A stretch of DNA of 64,000 bases from Kangiellaceae bacterium (GCA_026196875.1 JAPHTP010000102.1:1-64000), one strand, 5' to 3'. Counted from the first letter of the stretch, positions 8,740 through 17,561 are shown. The notes: a model not told the origin generated them from the letters alone. Translations and numbers: made by a program.

Positions 8740-10086
8740 ATGCTTGATAAAGTTGTTATAGCCAACCGGGGCGAGATCGCACTAAGAATCTTACGTGCAT
8801 GCCGCGAGTTAGGTATTAAAACTGTAGCGGTTCATTCCACTGCGGACGAAAATTTAATGCATGTTAAATTGGCCGATGAATCGGTTTGCATTGGGCCTGC
8901 TTCACCACTTGAAAGTTACCTTAATATTCCTGCCATTATATCTGCAGCGGAAGTTACTGATGCGGTAGCTATCCATCCTGGCTACGGCTTTTTGGCAGAA
9001 AATGCCGATTTTGCTGAACAAGTCGAGAAAAGTGGCTTCACATTTATCGGTCCTGTTGCGGATAACATCCGTTTGATGGGGGACAAGGTTTCAGCTATCG
9101 CGGCGATGAAACGAGCCGGAGTACCTTGTGTCCCCGGTTCCGATGGTCCGTTAGGTGAAGACGAAGCTGAAAGCTTAGCAATCGCTAAACGAATTGCTTA
9201 TCCAGTTATAATCAAAGCGTCAGGTGGCGGCGGTGGTCGTGGGATGCGAGTGGTTCATAAAGAAGAAGACTTGATTGAATCTATCGCCATGACCAAAGCA
9301 GAAGCTAAGGCTGCATTCAACAACGATATGGTATACATGGAGAAGTTCTTGGAAACACCACGTCACGTGGAAATTCAGGTACTTGCAGACAACCACGGGA
9401 ATGCGATCTATTTAGGTGAGCGGGATTGTTCAATGCAACGTCGACATCAAAAGGTTGTGGAAGAAGCGCCAGCGCCCGGGATGACAGAGGAGAAACGTCG
9501 TTTTATCGGTGAACGTTGTGTGCAAGCCTGTAAAGAAATTGGCTATCGCGGCGCGGGAACATTTGAATTCCTATACGAAAAGGGCGAATTCTACTTCATC
9601 GAAATGAATACTCGTGTGCAGGTAGAACATCCAGTATCCGAATTGATTACTGGTGTAGATATCATTAAAGAGCAACTACGCGTTGCTGAGGGTCAACCAC
9701 TTTCGTTTAAGCAGGAAGATATTCAGCTTCGTGGCCATTCAATTGAATGTCGTATCAATGCTGAAGATCCGAATACTTTTATCCCATCGCCAGGAACTAT
9801 TGACCGTTATCACGCACCAGGTGGACCGGGTGTTCGATGGGATTCGCATATTTATTCGGGCTACAAAGTGCCGCCTTACTATGACTCGATGATTGGTAAA
9901 TTAATTACCTATGGAGAAACACGAGAAGTGGCTATGGCAAGAATGCAAATGGCACTTGATGAAGTTGTTATCGATGGCATAAAAACCAACATCGAATTGC
10001 AACGTCGTATAATGGCCGATGAAAACTTCCAGAAAGGTGGAACCAATATCCACTATCTAGAGCATAAGCTTGACGCCGAAAGTTAG
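8740..10086 (+). CDS. accC: acetyl-CoA carboxylase biotin carboxylase subunit
   Basis: ATP-dependent carboxylation of the biotin on AccB. The full 448-residue protein has the N-terminal [20 protein letters not shown], the glycine-rich ATP-grasp loop [14 protein letters not shown], the metal/ATP-binding [14 protein letters not shown], and the C-terminal domain. A Shine-Dalgarno-like GGAAAG precedes the ATG. It is the last gene of the aroQ-accB-accC block; the methyltransferase gene prmA often found next is absent here. Confidence 0.97.
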   Translation: MLDKVVIANRGEIALRILRACRELGIKTVAVHSTADENLMHVKLADESVCIGPASPLESYLNIPAIISAAEVTDAVAIHPGYGFLAENADFAEQVEKSGFTFIGPVADNIRLMGDKVSAIAAMKRAGVPCVPGSDGPLGEDEAESLAIAKRIAYPVIIKASGGGGGRGMRVVHKEEDLIESIAMTKAEAKAAFNNDMVYMEKFLETPRHVEIQVLADNHGNAIYLGERDCSMQRRHQKVVEEAPAPGMTEEKRRFIGERCVQACKEIGYRGAGTFEFLYEKGEFYFIEMNTRVQVEHPVSELITGVDIIKEQLRVAEGQPLSFKQEDIQLRGHSIECRINAEDPNTFIPSPGTIDRYHAPGGPGVRWDSHIYSGYKVPPYYDSMIGKLITYGETREVAMARMQMALDEVVIDGIKTNIELQRRIMADENFQKGGTNIHYLEHKLDAES

Positions 10087-10111
10087 TGCTTGAAAGGGAT
10101 ATTCCTGAAGA

Positions 10112-10138
10112 TAAAAAAATGCCCGCTTAATGGCGGGC
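10112..10138 (-). terminator. intrinsic terminator for the leftward DUF4124 transcript
   Basis: GCCCGC (10121-10126) pairs with GCGGGC (10133-10138). The seven-A run at 10113-10119 becomes a T-tract when read on the minus strand, so this terminates leftward transcripts about 205 bases after the DUF4124 stop. Read rightward the hairpin lacks a T-tract, so it is a poor terminator for accC. Confidence 0.75.
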
Positions 10139-10343
10139 GAATCAGGGGTTGAAAAATAAAGTAAATTTAACTGTGCTTTCGTAAAAGCCTGAAACCAGTC
10201 TAACCAATAAAAGTCAGTTTTTCTGAGACAGGCTTAACAGTCTGTCTGAGATTAATAATCTGATTTGAGATTTATACTGGAGAAGCAGAAAAGCTTTGAG
10301 ATTTTTTAGAATAAAAATCTCCATTTGAGAATGGTGGGTTAGA

Positions 10344-10889
10344 CTATTTGCCTCGTCTTTTGGGATTGATAAAATTGAGCAAATGGAAGCTATTTGATTC
10401 GCTATTAAATATCACCCGGCCGTCATGATCCAGGATCACAAAGTTAATCGTGTGCTTTCCAAACTCCATTTTTTCCAACTTGATTCCAGACGTTTGATTG
10501 GTTTCCTTAATGGGTTTCCCATCGATAAAAATTCTTATTCTGTGGCCGTTTCCAAGTGCTGGTTCAATTGCTAATTCAACTATTACTGTTTGTGCGTTAT
10601 TGCGTATAACTCCGTCTGCTGCCGGAGAAACAATGTGTGCAGAAGTGTAACCTGCAAACGGTTGTGTCTGCTCCTCTATTGGGGACTGAATGTCTTTTAA
10701 TGGGACAGGAGGTGTCATATTAACGGTAGGAACTTCCTTCATCTTTAGTTCTACTGCCCCTTTGCGTGGCTCATCGGAATAATGAACATTACCGTCTTTA
10801 TCTACCCATCGATAAATCTTCTTTTTGTCTTGGGCACTAACGTTTAGCGACAAGAGAGCTAAAAAAAGGAGTAGCAGCTTTTTATTCAT
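10344..10889 (-). CDS. DUF4124 domain-containing exported protein
   Basis: A 181-residue secreted or periplasmic protein. A signal peptide (about 1-19, ending VSAQ) precedes the DUF4124 motif IYRWVDKDGNVHYSDEPRKGA, found in many gammaproteobacterial envelope proteins of unknown role. The C-terminal part resembles an Ig-like fold. ATG 10889 is preferred to the GTG one codon upstream because GAGGTG is spaced 7 bases from it. It sits downstream of glnA on the same strand, as in pseudomonads, but the ntrBC genes that often follow are absent, and the glnA terminator between makes it an independent unit. Confidence 0.82.
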   Translation of the reverse strand: MNKKLLLLFLALLSLNVSAQDKKKIYRWVDKDGNVHYSDEPRKGAVELKMKEVPTVNMTPPVPLKDIQSPIEEQTQPFAGYTSAHIVSPAADGVIRNNAQTVIVELAIEPALGNGHRIRIFIDGKPIKETNQTSGIKLEKMEFGKHTINFVILDHDGRVIFNSESNSFHLLNFINPKRRGK

Positions 10890-10970
10890 CACAATTCACC
10901 TCATTGAGCGATCTCTTTTACGTTAACAAATTAATCGGCAAAAGCAAAATTAGAGAATTTACTATAGGCA

Positions 10971-10995
10971 AAAAAAAGCCCGGTAATCCGGGCTT
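10971..10995 (-). terminator. glnA intrinsic terminator
   Basis: AAGCCCGG (10976-10983) and CCGGGCTT (10988-10995) form an 8-bp stem with a TAAT loop. On the minus strand the stem is followed by a seven-base T-tract (10977-10971), 20 bases after the glnA stop. Confidence 0.9.
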
Positions 10996-11014
10996 ATTTG
11001 CTTTTATCTTTCGA

Positions 11015-12424
11015 TTATAAGCTGTAGTACATGTCAAACTCAGCAGGGTGAGTAGTCATGTTCAAGTAGGTTACGTCTTCACGCTTAAGGGCGATGAAAG
11101 AGTCGATGTACTCATCGCTGAACACGCCACCTCTTGTCAGAAATTCGCGATCTTTATCAAGTGCATCCAAAGCTTCTTCTAGAGAGCTCGCAACTTGTGG
11201 GATTTCTGCAGCTTCTTCTGCTGGAAGGTCATAAAGATCTTTATCCATTGCATCACCAGGATGGATCTTATTTTGGATACCATCAATACCGGCCATTAGC
11301 ATAGCGGTAAATGCCAAGTAAGGGTTAGCCGTTGGGTCAGGGAAACGAACCTCAATGCGACGCCCCTTTTCACTTGGTACGTGAGGAATACGGATCGACG
11401 CACTGCGGTTTTTAGCCGAATAAGCAAGCATTACCGGTGCTTCAAACCCTGGTACCAAACGCTTATAAGAGTTAGTAGAAGGATTGGCTAACGCGTTGAT
11501 CGCTTTCGCATGCTTAATAATTCCGCCGATGTAATAAAGGGCTTCTTCAGATAAGCCACCGTACTTGTTACCGGCGAAGATATTCACGCCATCTTTGGCC
11601 AATGATTGATGAACGTGCATACCTGAACCATTGTCTCCAACTACCGGTTTAGGCATGAAAGTCGCTGTTTTACCGTATGCGTGAGCAACATTGTGAACGA
11701 CATACTTCAAAACTTGGGTTTCATCAGCCTTTGAAACTAAGGTATTGAATTTGGTAGCAATTTCGTTTTGGTTTGCAGTTGCAACTTCGTGGTGATGTGC
11801 TTCTGTCTTGATCCCCATTTCTTCAAGAACTAGACACATTTGAGAGCGAATGTCTTGTGAGGAATCAACCGGAGGAACTGGGAAATAGCCGCCTTTAACG
11901 CGTGGGCGATGGCCCATGTTGCCTTCATCATAACGACGCTCAGAATTCCAAGCCGCTTCATTAGAGTCAATGCGGTAGGTAGCGCCTCTCATGTCAATAC
12001 TGAAACGAACATCATCGAATAAGAAGAACTCTGGCTCAGGACCAAAGAAAGCAGTATCAGCAATGCCCGTAGACTTAAGATAAACTTCAGCGCGCTTTGC
12101 TACAGAGCGTGGGTCACGATCATAACCTTGCATAGTTGAAGGCTCGAGGATATCGCAGCGAAGATTAAGCGTCGCGTCTTCACAAAATGGATCTAAAACC
12201 GCAGTAGTCACATCAGGCATAAGTACCATGTCTGACTCGTTGATACCCTTCCAACCTGAGATTGAAGAGCCATCGAACATTTTGCCTTCTTCTAAGAAGT
12301 CTTCGTCTACACAGTGTGCAGGCAAGGTTACATGTTGTTCTTTACCCTTTGTGTCGGTGAATCGTAGATCAACAAAAGAGATGTCGTTCTCTTCCATCAT
12401 CGCCAAGATGTCTTTTGCGCTCAT
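11015..12424 (-). CDS. glnA: type I glutamine synthetase
   Basis: Makes glutamine from glutamate and ammonia; the dodecameric GSI-beta enzyme. The 469-residue length, the [15 protein letters not shown]-terminal motif, the ATP-binding [10 protein letters not shown] and the late NRSASIRIP are all standard. The adenylylation loop DKDLYDLP is present with Tyr398, so activity is probably controlled by GlnE. The ATG is preceded by GAGGAA. Expression is very probably NtrC/sigma-54 controlled (see 12502-12639). Confidence 0.98.
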   Translation of the reverse strand: MSAKDILAMMEENDISFVDLRFTDTKGKEQHVTLPAHCVDEDFLEEGKMFDGSSISGWKGINESDMVLMPDVTTAVLDPFCEDATLNLRCDILEPSTMQGYDRDPRSVAKRAEVYLKSTGIADTAFFGPEPEFFLFDDVRFSIDMRGATYRIDSNEAAWNSERRYDEGNMGHRPRVKGGYFPVPPVDSSQDIRSQMCLVLEEMGIKTEAHHHEVATANQNEIATKFNTLVSKADETQVLKYVVHNVAHAYGKTATFMPKPVVGDNGSGMHVHQSLAKDGVNIFAGNKYGGLSEEALYYIGGIIKHAKAINALANPSTNSYKRLVPGFEAPVMLAYSAKNRSASIRIPHVPSEKGRRIEVRFPDPTANPYLAFTAMLMAGIDGIQNKIHPGDAMDKDLYDLPAEEAAEIPQVASSLEEALDALDKDREFLTRGGVFSDEYIDSFIALKREDVTYLNMTTHPAEFDMYYSL

Positions 12425-12501
12425 TATTTTTTCCTCAGAAGAATCGATTTTCAGATATAACTAAAAATTTGGATGTAGATAAATAAAGTTGTCAATTGAA
12501 A

Positions 12502-12517
12502 GGCAATTTAGGTGCCA
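12502..12517 (-). promoter_or_regulatory. sigma-54 promoter of glnA
   Basis: On the minus strand the sequence TGGCACCTAAATTGCC matches the -24/-12 consensus, with the invariant GG and GC separated by the required 10 bases. It predicts a start at about 12491 and a 67-base leader before the glnA ATG. Confidence 0.88.
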
Positions 12518-12592
12518 ACTCTAAACCGCTACTAATTTCACTGATTTATGCACCTTTAAAAGGCAATTATAGCCTTATAACACAAAAATACA

Positions 12593-12639
12593 GAGTCAAA
12601 ATGGTGCAATTCTAAAAAATAGACGCACCTATATGGTGC
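12593..12639 (-). promoter_or_regulatory. NtrC enhancer sites upstream of glnA
   Basis: The perfect palindrome GCACC-TATAT-GGTGC (12625-12639) matches the NtrC consensus and is centred about 141 bp upstream of the inferred glnA start. A weaker site with one good half (GGTGC at 12603-12607) is centred about 109 bp upstream, 32 bp from the first. This resembles the -140/-108 enhancer pair of enterobacterial glnA. A still weaker half-site GCACC at 12550 lies near -66. Confidence 0.82.
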
Positions 12640-12820
12640 AGATCTAATTATCCTAGATTTCGCATAAAAAAAACTAATGTGAAAGTCCAGTTTATTTCGT
12701 TTGTGCTCAAAACCTATCTCTGTAGACTCGATTTTTCCTTGTATGAGATATCAAAAGTCCAAAATGCGTTTGTTTTGGATCAGTTTTCGTTGAAGAACTA
12801 GCACAGAGGAGGGATAGAGA

Positions 12821-13831
12821 ATGGCTAAAGTTTTACGACAATACTTACCTGTTATCCAAATTGTCAGCGCTGTTGTGATCTGGGCGGCCTCTTTTATTGC
12901 AATGAAAATTGCGGTGGCGGAATTGGGGGCTTTTCCAACCGTATTTTTGCGAATGATTCTCGCGGTAGCATTATTGTTATTTTTTGTTCCGACAATCCGG
13001 CGGGCAAAACAACAGTATCAAAAGGGGGATTGGATTTTACTCACGGGCTTAATATTGTGTGAACCATGCTTGTATTTCGTATTTGAAGGGTTAGCTTTAA
13101 CCTATACCAGTGCATCGGAAGCGGGAATGATAACAGCCTTACACCCTTTTTTAGTGACTTTGGCGGCCTGGTATTTTCTAAAGGAAGCAATTAATCGGCG
13201 TATGATAATCGGTGGTTTGATCGCTGTGTTAGGTGCAATATTATTGTCTGTAACTGGTGATTCAGGGACAGAAAGTGGTAGTGATCACTTACTTGGAAAC
13301 TTCCTTGAGTTTATTGCAATAGGATTTGCAACGGCATATAGCCTGTTGGCTAGAAAGCTCAGCGATCGTTATTCGCCGCTATTTTTAACAGCCTTGCAAG
13401 CCGGTTTTGGTACCTTGTTTTTCTTGCCGTTGGCTTTAGTGTTTAACCAAGGTATTCCAGCGAATATATCGAGTGAAGTGATCTATTCGGTCCTATTTTT
13501 GGCTTGGGGGGTAAACGTTATTGCATTCATTTTATATAACGCATCGTTCAAGACGATGCCTGCAAGCCAAGTTGGATTGTGGTTAAATCTTTTACCGATC
13601 GGAACCCTATTTTTTGGATGGTTAGTACTAAATGAGTCGTTAACTCAAGCACAGTACCTTGCAGCGGGTTTAGTGCTAGTTGGACTAATATATAGCCAGA
13701 TTAAACCGAGAAGGAAATCTGTGTTCATTGAGCAATCATTGATTAAGCGTGAATACATTGACCAAGTATTCGAACAAAATCCAAGTCAGGCAGATAGTCT
13801 GAGATTAGTGGACAACAAAAAAGCCTCGTAA
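12821..13831 (+). CDS. EamA/DMT-family transporter
   Basis: A drug/metabolite-type exporter with ten hydrophobic segments arranged as two EamA repeats (about 12-145 and 160-295). WAASFIAMKIAV opens the first repeat and SLLARKLSDRYSPLFLTALQ opens the second. Substrate cannot be named. The last ~35 residues (about 300-336) form a hydrophilic tail longer than usual. A strong GGAGGG ribosome site precedes the ATG. It is a single-gene unit with its own terminator, whose loop contains the stop codon. Confidence 0.88.
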   Translation: MAKVLRQYLPVIQIVSAVVIWAASFIAMKIAVAELGAFPTVFLRMILAVALLLFFVPTIRRAKQQYQKGDWILLTGLILCEPCLYFVFEGLALTYTSASEAGMITALHPFLVTLAAWYFLKEAINRRMIIGGLIAVLGAILLSVTGDSGTESGSDHLLGNFLEFIAIGFATAYSLLARKLSDRYSPLFLTALQAGFGTLFFLPLALVFNQGIPANISSEVIYSVLFLAWGVNVIAFILYNASFKTMPASQVGLWLNLLPIGTLFFGWLVLNESLTQAQYLAAGLVLVGLIYSQIKPRRKSVFIEQSLIKREYIDQVFEQNPSQADSLRLVDNKKAS

Positions 13832-13844
13832 AGAGGCTTTTTTG
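13817..13844. terminator. bidirectional terminator between EamA and fkpA
   Basis: GCCTC (13823-13827) and GAGGC (13833-13837) form a stem flanked by an A-run and a T-run, so it works in both directions. The stop codon of the rightward gene (13829-13831) lies in the loop, and the fkpA stop is about 15 bases beyond. Confidence 0.9.
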
Positions 13845-13858
13845 TTTGCGGATATAGA

Positions 13859-14659
13859 TTATTGTGCTTGTTCTTCTTGTTTAACAATTTCGAGTAATTC
13901 AACATCAAAAATCAAAATTGAACCTGATGGCATACCGGGTCTTTCGTTAAAGCCGTAACCTAGCTCTGGCGGGATAACAAATTGAAATTTGCTTCCAACA
14001 GACATAAGCTTAACGCCTTCTAACCACCCTTGAATTACGCCACCGCGAAGTGAGAAGGTAAACGGCTGTCCTTTATCGACAGAACTATCGAATTTTTTTC
14101 CATCAGTAAAAGTACCTGTGTAGTGCACTTTGACAGTGTCAGTTGCACTTGGCTTGGCTGCGCCTTCTGCAGCCGGAGTAACAACTTTGTACTGTAAACC
14201 TGACTCAGTTTTGGTAAATCCCTTTGCCAAATTCTCAGTTAAGTATTTCTCATTGTTCGCTTGCATTTCCTGCATCTCTTGTTGACGCTGTTGCTGCTGT
14301 GCAAACTGCAATTTCTGGCCGAAAATTTGTGATTGTTGAATAATTTCTTCTTCACTTAATTTTGAGTTTTGAGCTAAGGTATCTTCGAACCCTTGTTTCA
14401 CCATTTTCAAGTCTAGATCTAGTGCTTTGTATTGTTCATTAAGCATACTGATGTTGGTTGCCATGCTTGCTCCCACACCATAAGCCATTTTGTCTTGGTC
14501 TGTTAATCCAGAGCTAGCCTCTGCAGCTGGTTTTTCTACTTGGGTTGCAGCGGGCTTTTCGCTTTCTGCTTTGGTTTCAGTTTTATTGTCTGAGTTTGCA
14601 TCTTGCTGACAAGCGCTAAGTAGTAAGCTTGTCGCGATGATTGCGGCTATTTTGTTCAC
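13859..14659 (-). CDS. fkpA: FKBP-type peptidyl-prolyl isomerase lipoprotein, FkpA-like
   Basis: Envelope folding catalyst and chaperone. A lipoprotein signal (LLLSAC, Cys near residue 17) is followed by an Asn/Glu/Lys-rich linker. Then come the FkpA-type helical dimerisation domain (about 55-150, Gln-rich near FAQQQQRQQEMQ) and the FKBP domain (about 165-260), with VKVHYTGTFTDGKKFDSS, GGVIQGWLEGVKLMSVGSK and PPELGYG. The start is GTG with GAGGT upstream. Enteric FkpA is soluble, so the lipid anchor is a difference; it could also be named a Mip-like lipoprotein. Confidence 0.88.
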   Translation of the reverse strand: MNKIAAIIATSLLLSACQQDANSDNKTETKAESEKPAATQVEKPAAEASSGLTDQDKMAYGVGASMATNISMLNEQYKALDLDLKMVKQGFEDTLAQNSKLSEEEIIQQSQIFGQKLQFAQQQQRQQEMQEMQANNEKYLTENLAKGFTKTESGLQYKVVTPAAEGAAKPSATDTVKVHYTGTFTDGKKFDSSVDKGQPFTFSLRGGVIQGWLEGVKLMSVGSKFQFVIPPELGYGFNERPGMPSGSILIFDVELLEIVKQEEQAQ

Positions 14660-14938
14660 TTGATTACCTCATTTATAATGATCATATTTTTTTAGTACCG
14701 AAATATTCGGCATTAAAATTCCCCAATAAATAACATGTTATTCTGTCATTTGCTTATCTTTAATGGAGCGAATATAGAATCGTCAATCAACGCGGTTTTA
14801 TTGCACGAGGAAAGGGTCCTAACCATGCACAAATCCTTAGTTAAAAGGTTGTAACCTCTTATTCCAGAATATCGACAAATGAAAGAGCAACGAGCCTTAG
14901 GCAGTCTATACTTTAAATAACGATAAAAGAAGACCGGA
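14660..14938. other. intergenic region left of the WD40-like gene
   Basis: No convincing gene. A leftward frame covering 14746-15048 has no domain and no ribosome site. The region should hold divergent promoters for fkpA and the WD40-like gene, but no confident boxes are seen. Confidence 0.4.
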
Positions 14939-15040
14939 ATGGCCGAACATCTCAAATCTGAGGAGTATGCCGCTAAACCGAGCACCAGCAAAACTGAGTT
15001 GATGATGGTGCGAAATTCCGACTCGCCTAAGGGAGATTGA
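14939..15040 (+). CDS. possible 33-residue small ORF coupled to the WD40-like gene
   Basis: ATG at 14939 opens a 33-codon hydrophilic frame (MAEHLKSEEYAAKPSTSK...). It ends in a TGA (15038-15040) that overlaps the ATG of the next gene as TGATG, a typical arrangement for translational coupling. The upstream ribosome site (AAGAAGACCGGA) is only moderate. It could be a real small protein, a leader peptide or chance. Confidence 0.25.
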   Translation: MAEHLKSEEYAAKPSTSKTELMMVRNSDSPKGD

Positions 15041-16029
15041 TGATACAACAGGTCCGTATTCGATTAATAGCGCTTATTTGTACCATTTTGTCAGTAACTG
15101 GCTGTGAACAACCCTCCAAAGCTGTGGCTGAATGGCCGCATGCTGCGGTAGGTGTTTTGGATGCTGCGATCTCTGAAAATGGTCACTTTGCTTTGGTTTC
15201 ATCGGTGAATTTTGGTGCAGCCTACTGGGATCTAAGAGAAAACAAAATGTTGTTTCAATGGCGACATAATGATGATCCGCAAGATGGGATCACTGCCGTT
15301 GATATTTCGCCTGATGGCTCAAGAGCCATCACCGCAGATAAAAGAACATTTATCATCTGGAATACAACTTCTGGTAAGCCTTATGGGTATTGGGAAACGC
15401 CGGCTGATATTCGTTCGGTGGCAATCTCCGATAAAGGGCGCTACGTACTGTTGGGATTGGGAAGTGGTCTGGTAATTTTTATTGATATGAACACCGGTCG
15501 CCGCATAGAATTTACGGCACATCGTAAAGAGGCGGTTGCTAGTGTCGACTTATCTGCCAATGGCCTTTGGGCATTTACCGGTGGCAATGATTATCGGGCA
15601 ATCCTGTGGAATACTCGTACCGCGAAACCTCAACAATTATTTGAGCATAAAACCCGAGTTGTTAAAGTGAAATTAGATAAACTGGGTAAACAAGCTTTTA
15701 CCGCAGGTACTTTGGGAAACGCGATCATTTGGAATATTCAGTCAGGCGAGGAAATATCTCGGTTGGATCTGAATAAAAGGGAGTATGTGATCAGTGCTGC
15801 CCGTTTCTCCAATGAAGGGGATATGCTATTAACAGGGGCGCCGGGTAGAGATATTAGTTTATGGCAGACAGAATCTGGGCAGCGGATTAAACGCTGGAAA
15901 GCTCGTACTAGAACGCAGGGTAAACCCAGCGGTGCCATTATTTACGCTGTCGCATTTAGTGAAGAACCGGGATTTGTGCTCAGTGAAAGTTCGGCCGGGT
16001 TTGGGGAAAAATGGTCGTTGTTAGAATAA
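15040..16029 (+). CDS. WD40-repeat-like lipoprotein
   Basis: A 329-residue exported protein. The N-terminus ends in SVTGC, a lipobox with Cys near 22. The body shows at least five degenerate WD40-type blades with hydrophobic-G-x-x-hydrophobic-WD/WN endings (AYWDLRENKML, IIWNTTSGKPYG, ILWNTRTAKPQQLF, IIWNIQSGEEISRL, SLWQTESGQRIKRW). It probably forms a beta-propeller interaction platform on the envelope; the partner is unknown. I chose ATG 15040 rather than TTG 15037. It sits between fkpA and an ECF sigma operon, which suggests an envelope role but does not prove one. Confidence 0.82.
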   Translation: MIQQVRIRLIALICTILSVTGCEQPSKAVAEWPHAAVGVLDAAISENGHFALVSSVNFGAAYWDLRENKMLFQWRHNDDPQDGITAVDISPDGSRAITADKRTFIIWNTTSGKPYGYWETPADIRSVAISDKGRYVLLGLGSGLVIFIDMNTGRRIEFTAHRKEAVASVDLSANGLWAFTGGNDYRAILWNTRTAKPQQLFEHKTRVVKVKLDKLGKQAFTAGTLGNAIIWNIQSGEEISRLDLNKREYVISAARFSNEGDMLLTGAPGRDISLWQTESGQRIKRWKARTRTQGKPSGAIIYAVAFSEEPGFVLSESSAGFGEKWSLLE

Positions 16030-16093
16030 TCGATCACACGGGGCCCGATGGTGCTAAAAGTGGCAATTGAGTTTAGAAAAAAATCTCGAAACT

Positions 16094-16121
16094 TTGACTC
16101 TCGCAGTGAGTTTGGTATTCT
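16094..16121 (+). promoter_or_regulatory. candidate sigma-70 promoter
   Basis: TTGACT (16094-16099) and TATTCT (16116-16121) are separated by 16 bp. Predicted start is near 16128, about 75 bases before a strong hairpin terminator and with no reading frame between, which suggests a noncoding transcript or an attenuated leader. Confidence 0.55.
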
Positions 16122-16127
16122 AGCTGC

Positions 16128-16231
16128 GAAGGTCGATTTGACCTGATCTGTCCTTGTAGAAATGCGTTTGATTTTTAACCAAAAATTGAGTTCATTTTTA
16201 TCAAAAAGCGTGCGGCTCGCCGCACCTTTTT
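16128..16231 (+). ncRNA. candidate small RNA or attenuated leader upstream of the sigma operon
   Basis: The unit is bounded by a good promoter and a good Rho-independent terminator and would give an RNA of about 104 bases. It contains a short 5-prime hairpin, AGGTC (16130-16134) with GACCT (16140-16144), then an A/U-rich single-stranded stretch resembling an Hfq site, then the terminator stem. I do not recognise it as a known small RNA family. It could equally be a leader that controls read-through into the sigma/anti-sigma genes. Confidence 0.35.
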
Positions 16232-16235
16232 ATTT
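16203..16235 (+). terminator. Rho-independent terminator
   Basis: GTGCGG (16210-16215) and CCGCAC (16220-16225) form a GC-rich stem with a four-base loop, followed by CTTTTTATTT. A-rich sequence on the left (16203-16207) may allow weaker function leftward. Confidence 0.85.
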
Positions 16236-16314
16236 CTATAGTTTTGTGTTTAGTGCGGTTTAAAAGGATGGCTAAGCGGCACTAGGTAACAAACTACTGC
16301 CATTGGAGCGAGTT

Positions 16315-16923
16315 TTGTCCCAATCAGAAGAAGAAAAACAAATAATTGAAAGTTTGCTGGCAGGTAATGAATTAACTTTTAAACAAATTTTCAATCAGCA
16401 CTACTCATTGATGTATTCTGTTGCGCAATCTATCGCCGGTGGTGCGATCGCCGATGAAGTTATTCAGGAGGCATGGGTTTCCGCATTAAGAGCGCTGCCC
16501 AAATTCGAAGGCCGTTCCAGCTTAAAAAGTTGGTTGATCCGGATCGTGGCTAACGAAGCTAAAACACGGCGACGAAAAGAAGCCCGCAATGTCTCACTAG
16601 AAGCCATGCAAGAGAACTGGGCTACCGACCCTCGTTTTGATGAAAGGGCGCACTGGTCCAATCCAAGTTCTCAATGGCATGGTGATACTCCGGAAGACTT
16701 ACTTCTCGCGGATGAACTACAGGATTGTTTAAAGAAGAATTTGGCCAAACTGCCAGAAAATCAGCGTGTTGCCTTACAAATGCGGGATGCTGGTGGTTTA
16801 TCAATGGATGAACTGTGTAACATTCTCGAAGTGAGCCCGTCTAATATCAGAGTTTTATTGCACCGCGCCAGAGATAAGGTGTTGCAAGTTATTGATCATT
16901 TCCAGAAAACCGGAGAGTGTTAG
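16315..16923 (+). CDS. ECF-type RNA polymerase sigma factor
   Basis: A sigma-70-family alternative factor of about 202 residues. Region 2 spans ELTFKQIFNQHYSLMYSVA to IQEAWVSALRALPKFEGRSSLKSWLIRIVANEAKTR, and region 4 includes LPENQRVALQMRDAGGLSMDELCNILEVSPSNIRVLLHRAR. Between the regions is a Trp/Asn-rich linker (about 90-135) longer than in most ECF factors. TTG 16315 is preferred over TTG 16303 because GGAG at 16305-16308 is correctly spaced for it. It overlaps the anti-sigma gene by one base, so both form one unit. Target genes are unknown. Confidence 0.9.
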   Translation: MSQSEEEKQIIESLLAGNELTFKQIFNQHYSLMYSVAQSIAGGAIADEVIQEAWVSALRALPKFEGRSSLKSWLIRIVANEAKTRRRKEARNVSLEAMQENWATDPRFDERAHWSNPSSQWHGDTPEDLLLADELQDCLKKNLAKLPENQRVALQMRDAGGLSMDELCNILEVSPSNIRVLLHRARDKVLQVIDHFQKTGEC

Positions 16924-17213
16924 TGTTACCAACCTGTAAACAAGTTGCTGAGCAGCTATCTGAAGAAATCGATCAACCGCTTACTGGTTTCAAAAAGTTT
17001 AAACTGAAATTGCACTTACTGATGTGCGTCTATTGCCGTCGTTATGGCGAGCAACTAAACATCAGTAGTAAGACAATTGATTTGTTAGCCGCCAAAAATA
17101 AACCTAATGAGGAGTTAAGAGAAAAGCTGTTGTCTCACTTCCGTGAATGCCATCAGCACCCAGAGCCACGTTCTGACTCTAATTCTGATTCAGATAAATC
17201 TAACCCTTCATAA
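16923..17213 (+). CDS. zinc-finger (zf-HC2-like) anti-sigma factor
   Basis: A 96-residue protein with a ZAS-type Zn motif, H31-x3-C35-x2-C38 within LHLLMCVYCRRY, as in small anti-sigma factors that bind ECF sigmas. There is no membrane segment, so it is cytoplasmic and could be redox- or zinc-responsive, though this is inference. I chose GTG 16923: its first base is the last base of the sigma stop (TAGTG) and GGAGAG lies 5 bases upstream. The C-terminal tail is Ser/Asp-rich. Confidence 0.82.
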   Translation: MLPTCKQVAEQLSEEIDQPLTGFKKFKLKLHLLMCVYCRRYGEQLNISSKTIDLLAAKNKPNEELREKLLSHFRECHQHPEPRSDSNSDSDKSNPS

Positions 17214-17237
17214 TTCCTCAGAAGGGTATAACTTCCA

Positions 17238-17561
17238 CTATTTTGATTGAAGCTCCGCGGGGATTTCATAATCGCCTGAAGCCGAAACTAGCTTGTCTTG
17301 GTTAAAGTTCAGTTTTAAAACTTTGCGGGTGGTTTCCCCTGTCTTGGCGCGTTTGTAAGTATATAGATAAACCCATTTGTCATCTTTGAAGCCATCGTCC
17401 ACTACTGGTGACCCAAGTACAAACACCACCTGGTTTTTAGTCAGCCCAGGCCGTAATTTGTCGATATCTTTCTGCGCTAAAATATTGCCCTGCTGAATAT
17501 CAATTTTGTAAACACAAGCGCTCAAACATAGCGCTAACAGAAAGAACAGTTTCTTTATCAT
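17238..17561 (-). CDS. bamE: outer membrane assembly lipoprotein BamE (OmlA/SmpA)
   Basis: Small lipoprotein of the BAM complex that inserts beta-barrel proteins into the outer membrane. Lipobox LSAC (Cys about residue 16) is followed by VYKIDIQQGN, the conserved KID/KVD motif, then LRPGLTKNQVVFVLGSPVV and the late WVYLYTYKR stretch. Its 107 residues are typical. It is divergent from fur, the standard gammaproteobacterial arrangement. Confidence 0.95.
   Translation of the reverse strand: MIKKLFFLLALCLSACVYKIDIQQGNILAQKDIDKLRPGLTKNQVVFVLGSPVVDDGFKDDKWVYLYTYKRAKTGETTRKVLKLNFNQDKLVSASGDYEIPAELQSK

Larger units (their letters stand above)
12425..12820. other. glnA / EamA divergent intergenic region
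   Basis: 396 bases without a gene. The left half is the glnA sigma-54 promoter, enhancer and leader. The right part, near 12640-12800, should carry the promoter of the EamA gene, but I see no clear pair of boxes; only the strong Shine-Dalgarno GGAGGG just before 12821 is evident. Confidence 0.6.

Noticed and set aside
12561-12585. A second sigma-54 promoter upstream of glnA
   Set aside because: A GG and GC pair is present on the minus strand but separated by 8 rather than 10 bases.
14746-15048. Leftward 100-codon frame between fkpA and the WD40-like gene
   Set aside because: No ribosome site, no recognisable domain, and it overlaps the start of a convincing rightward gene.
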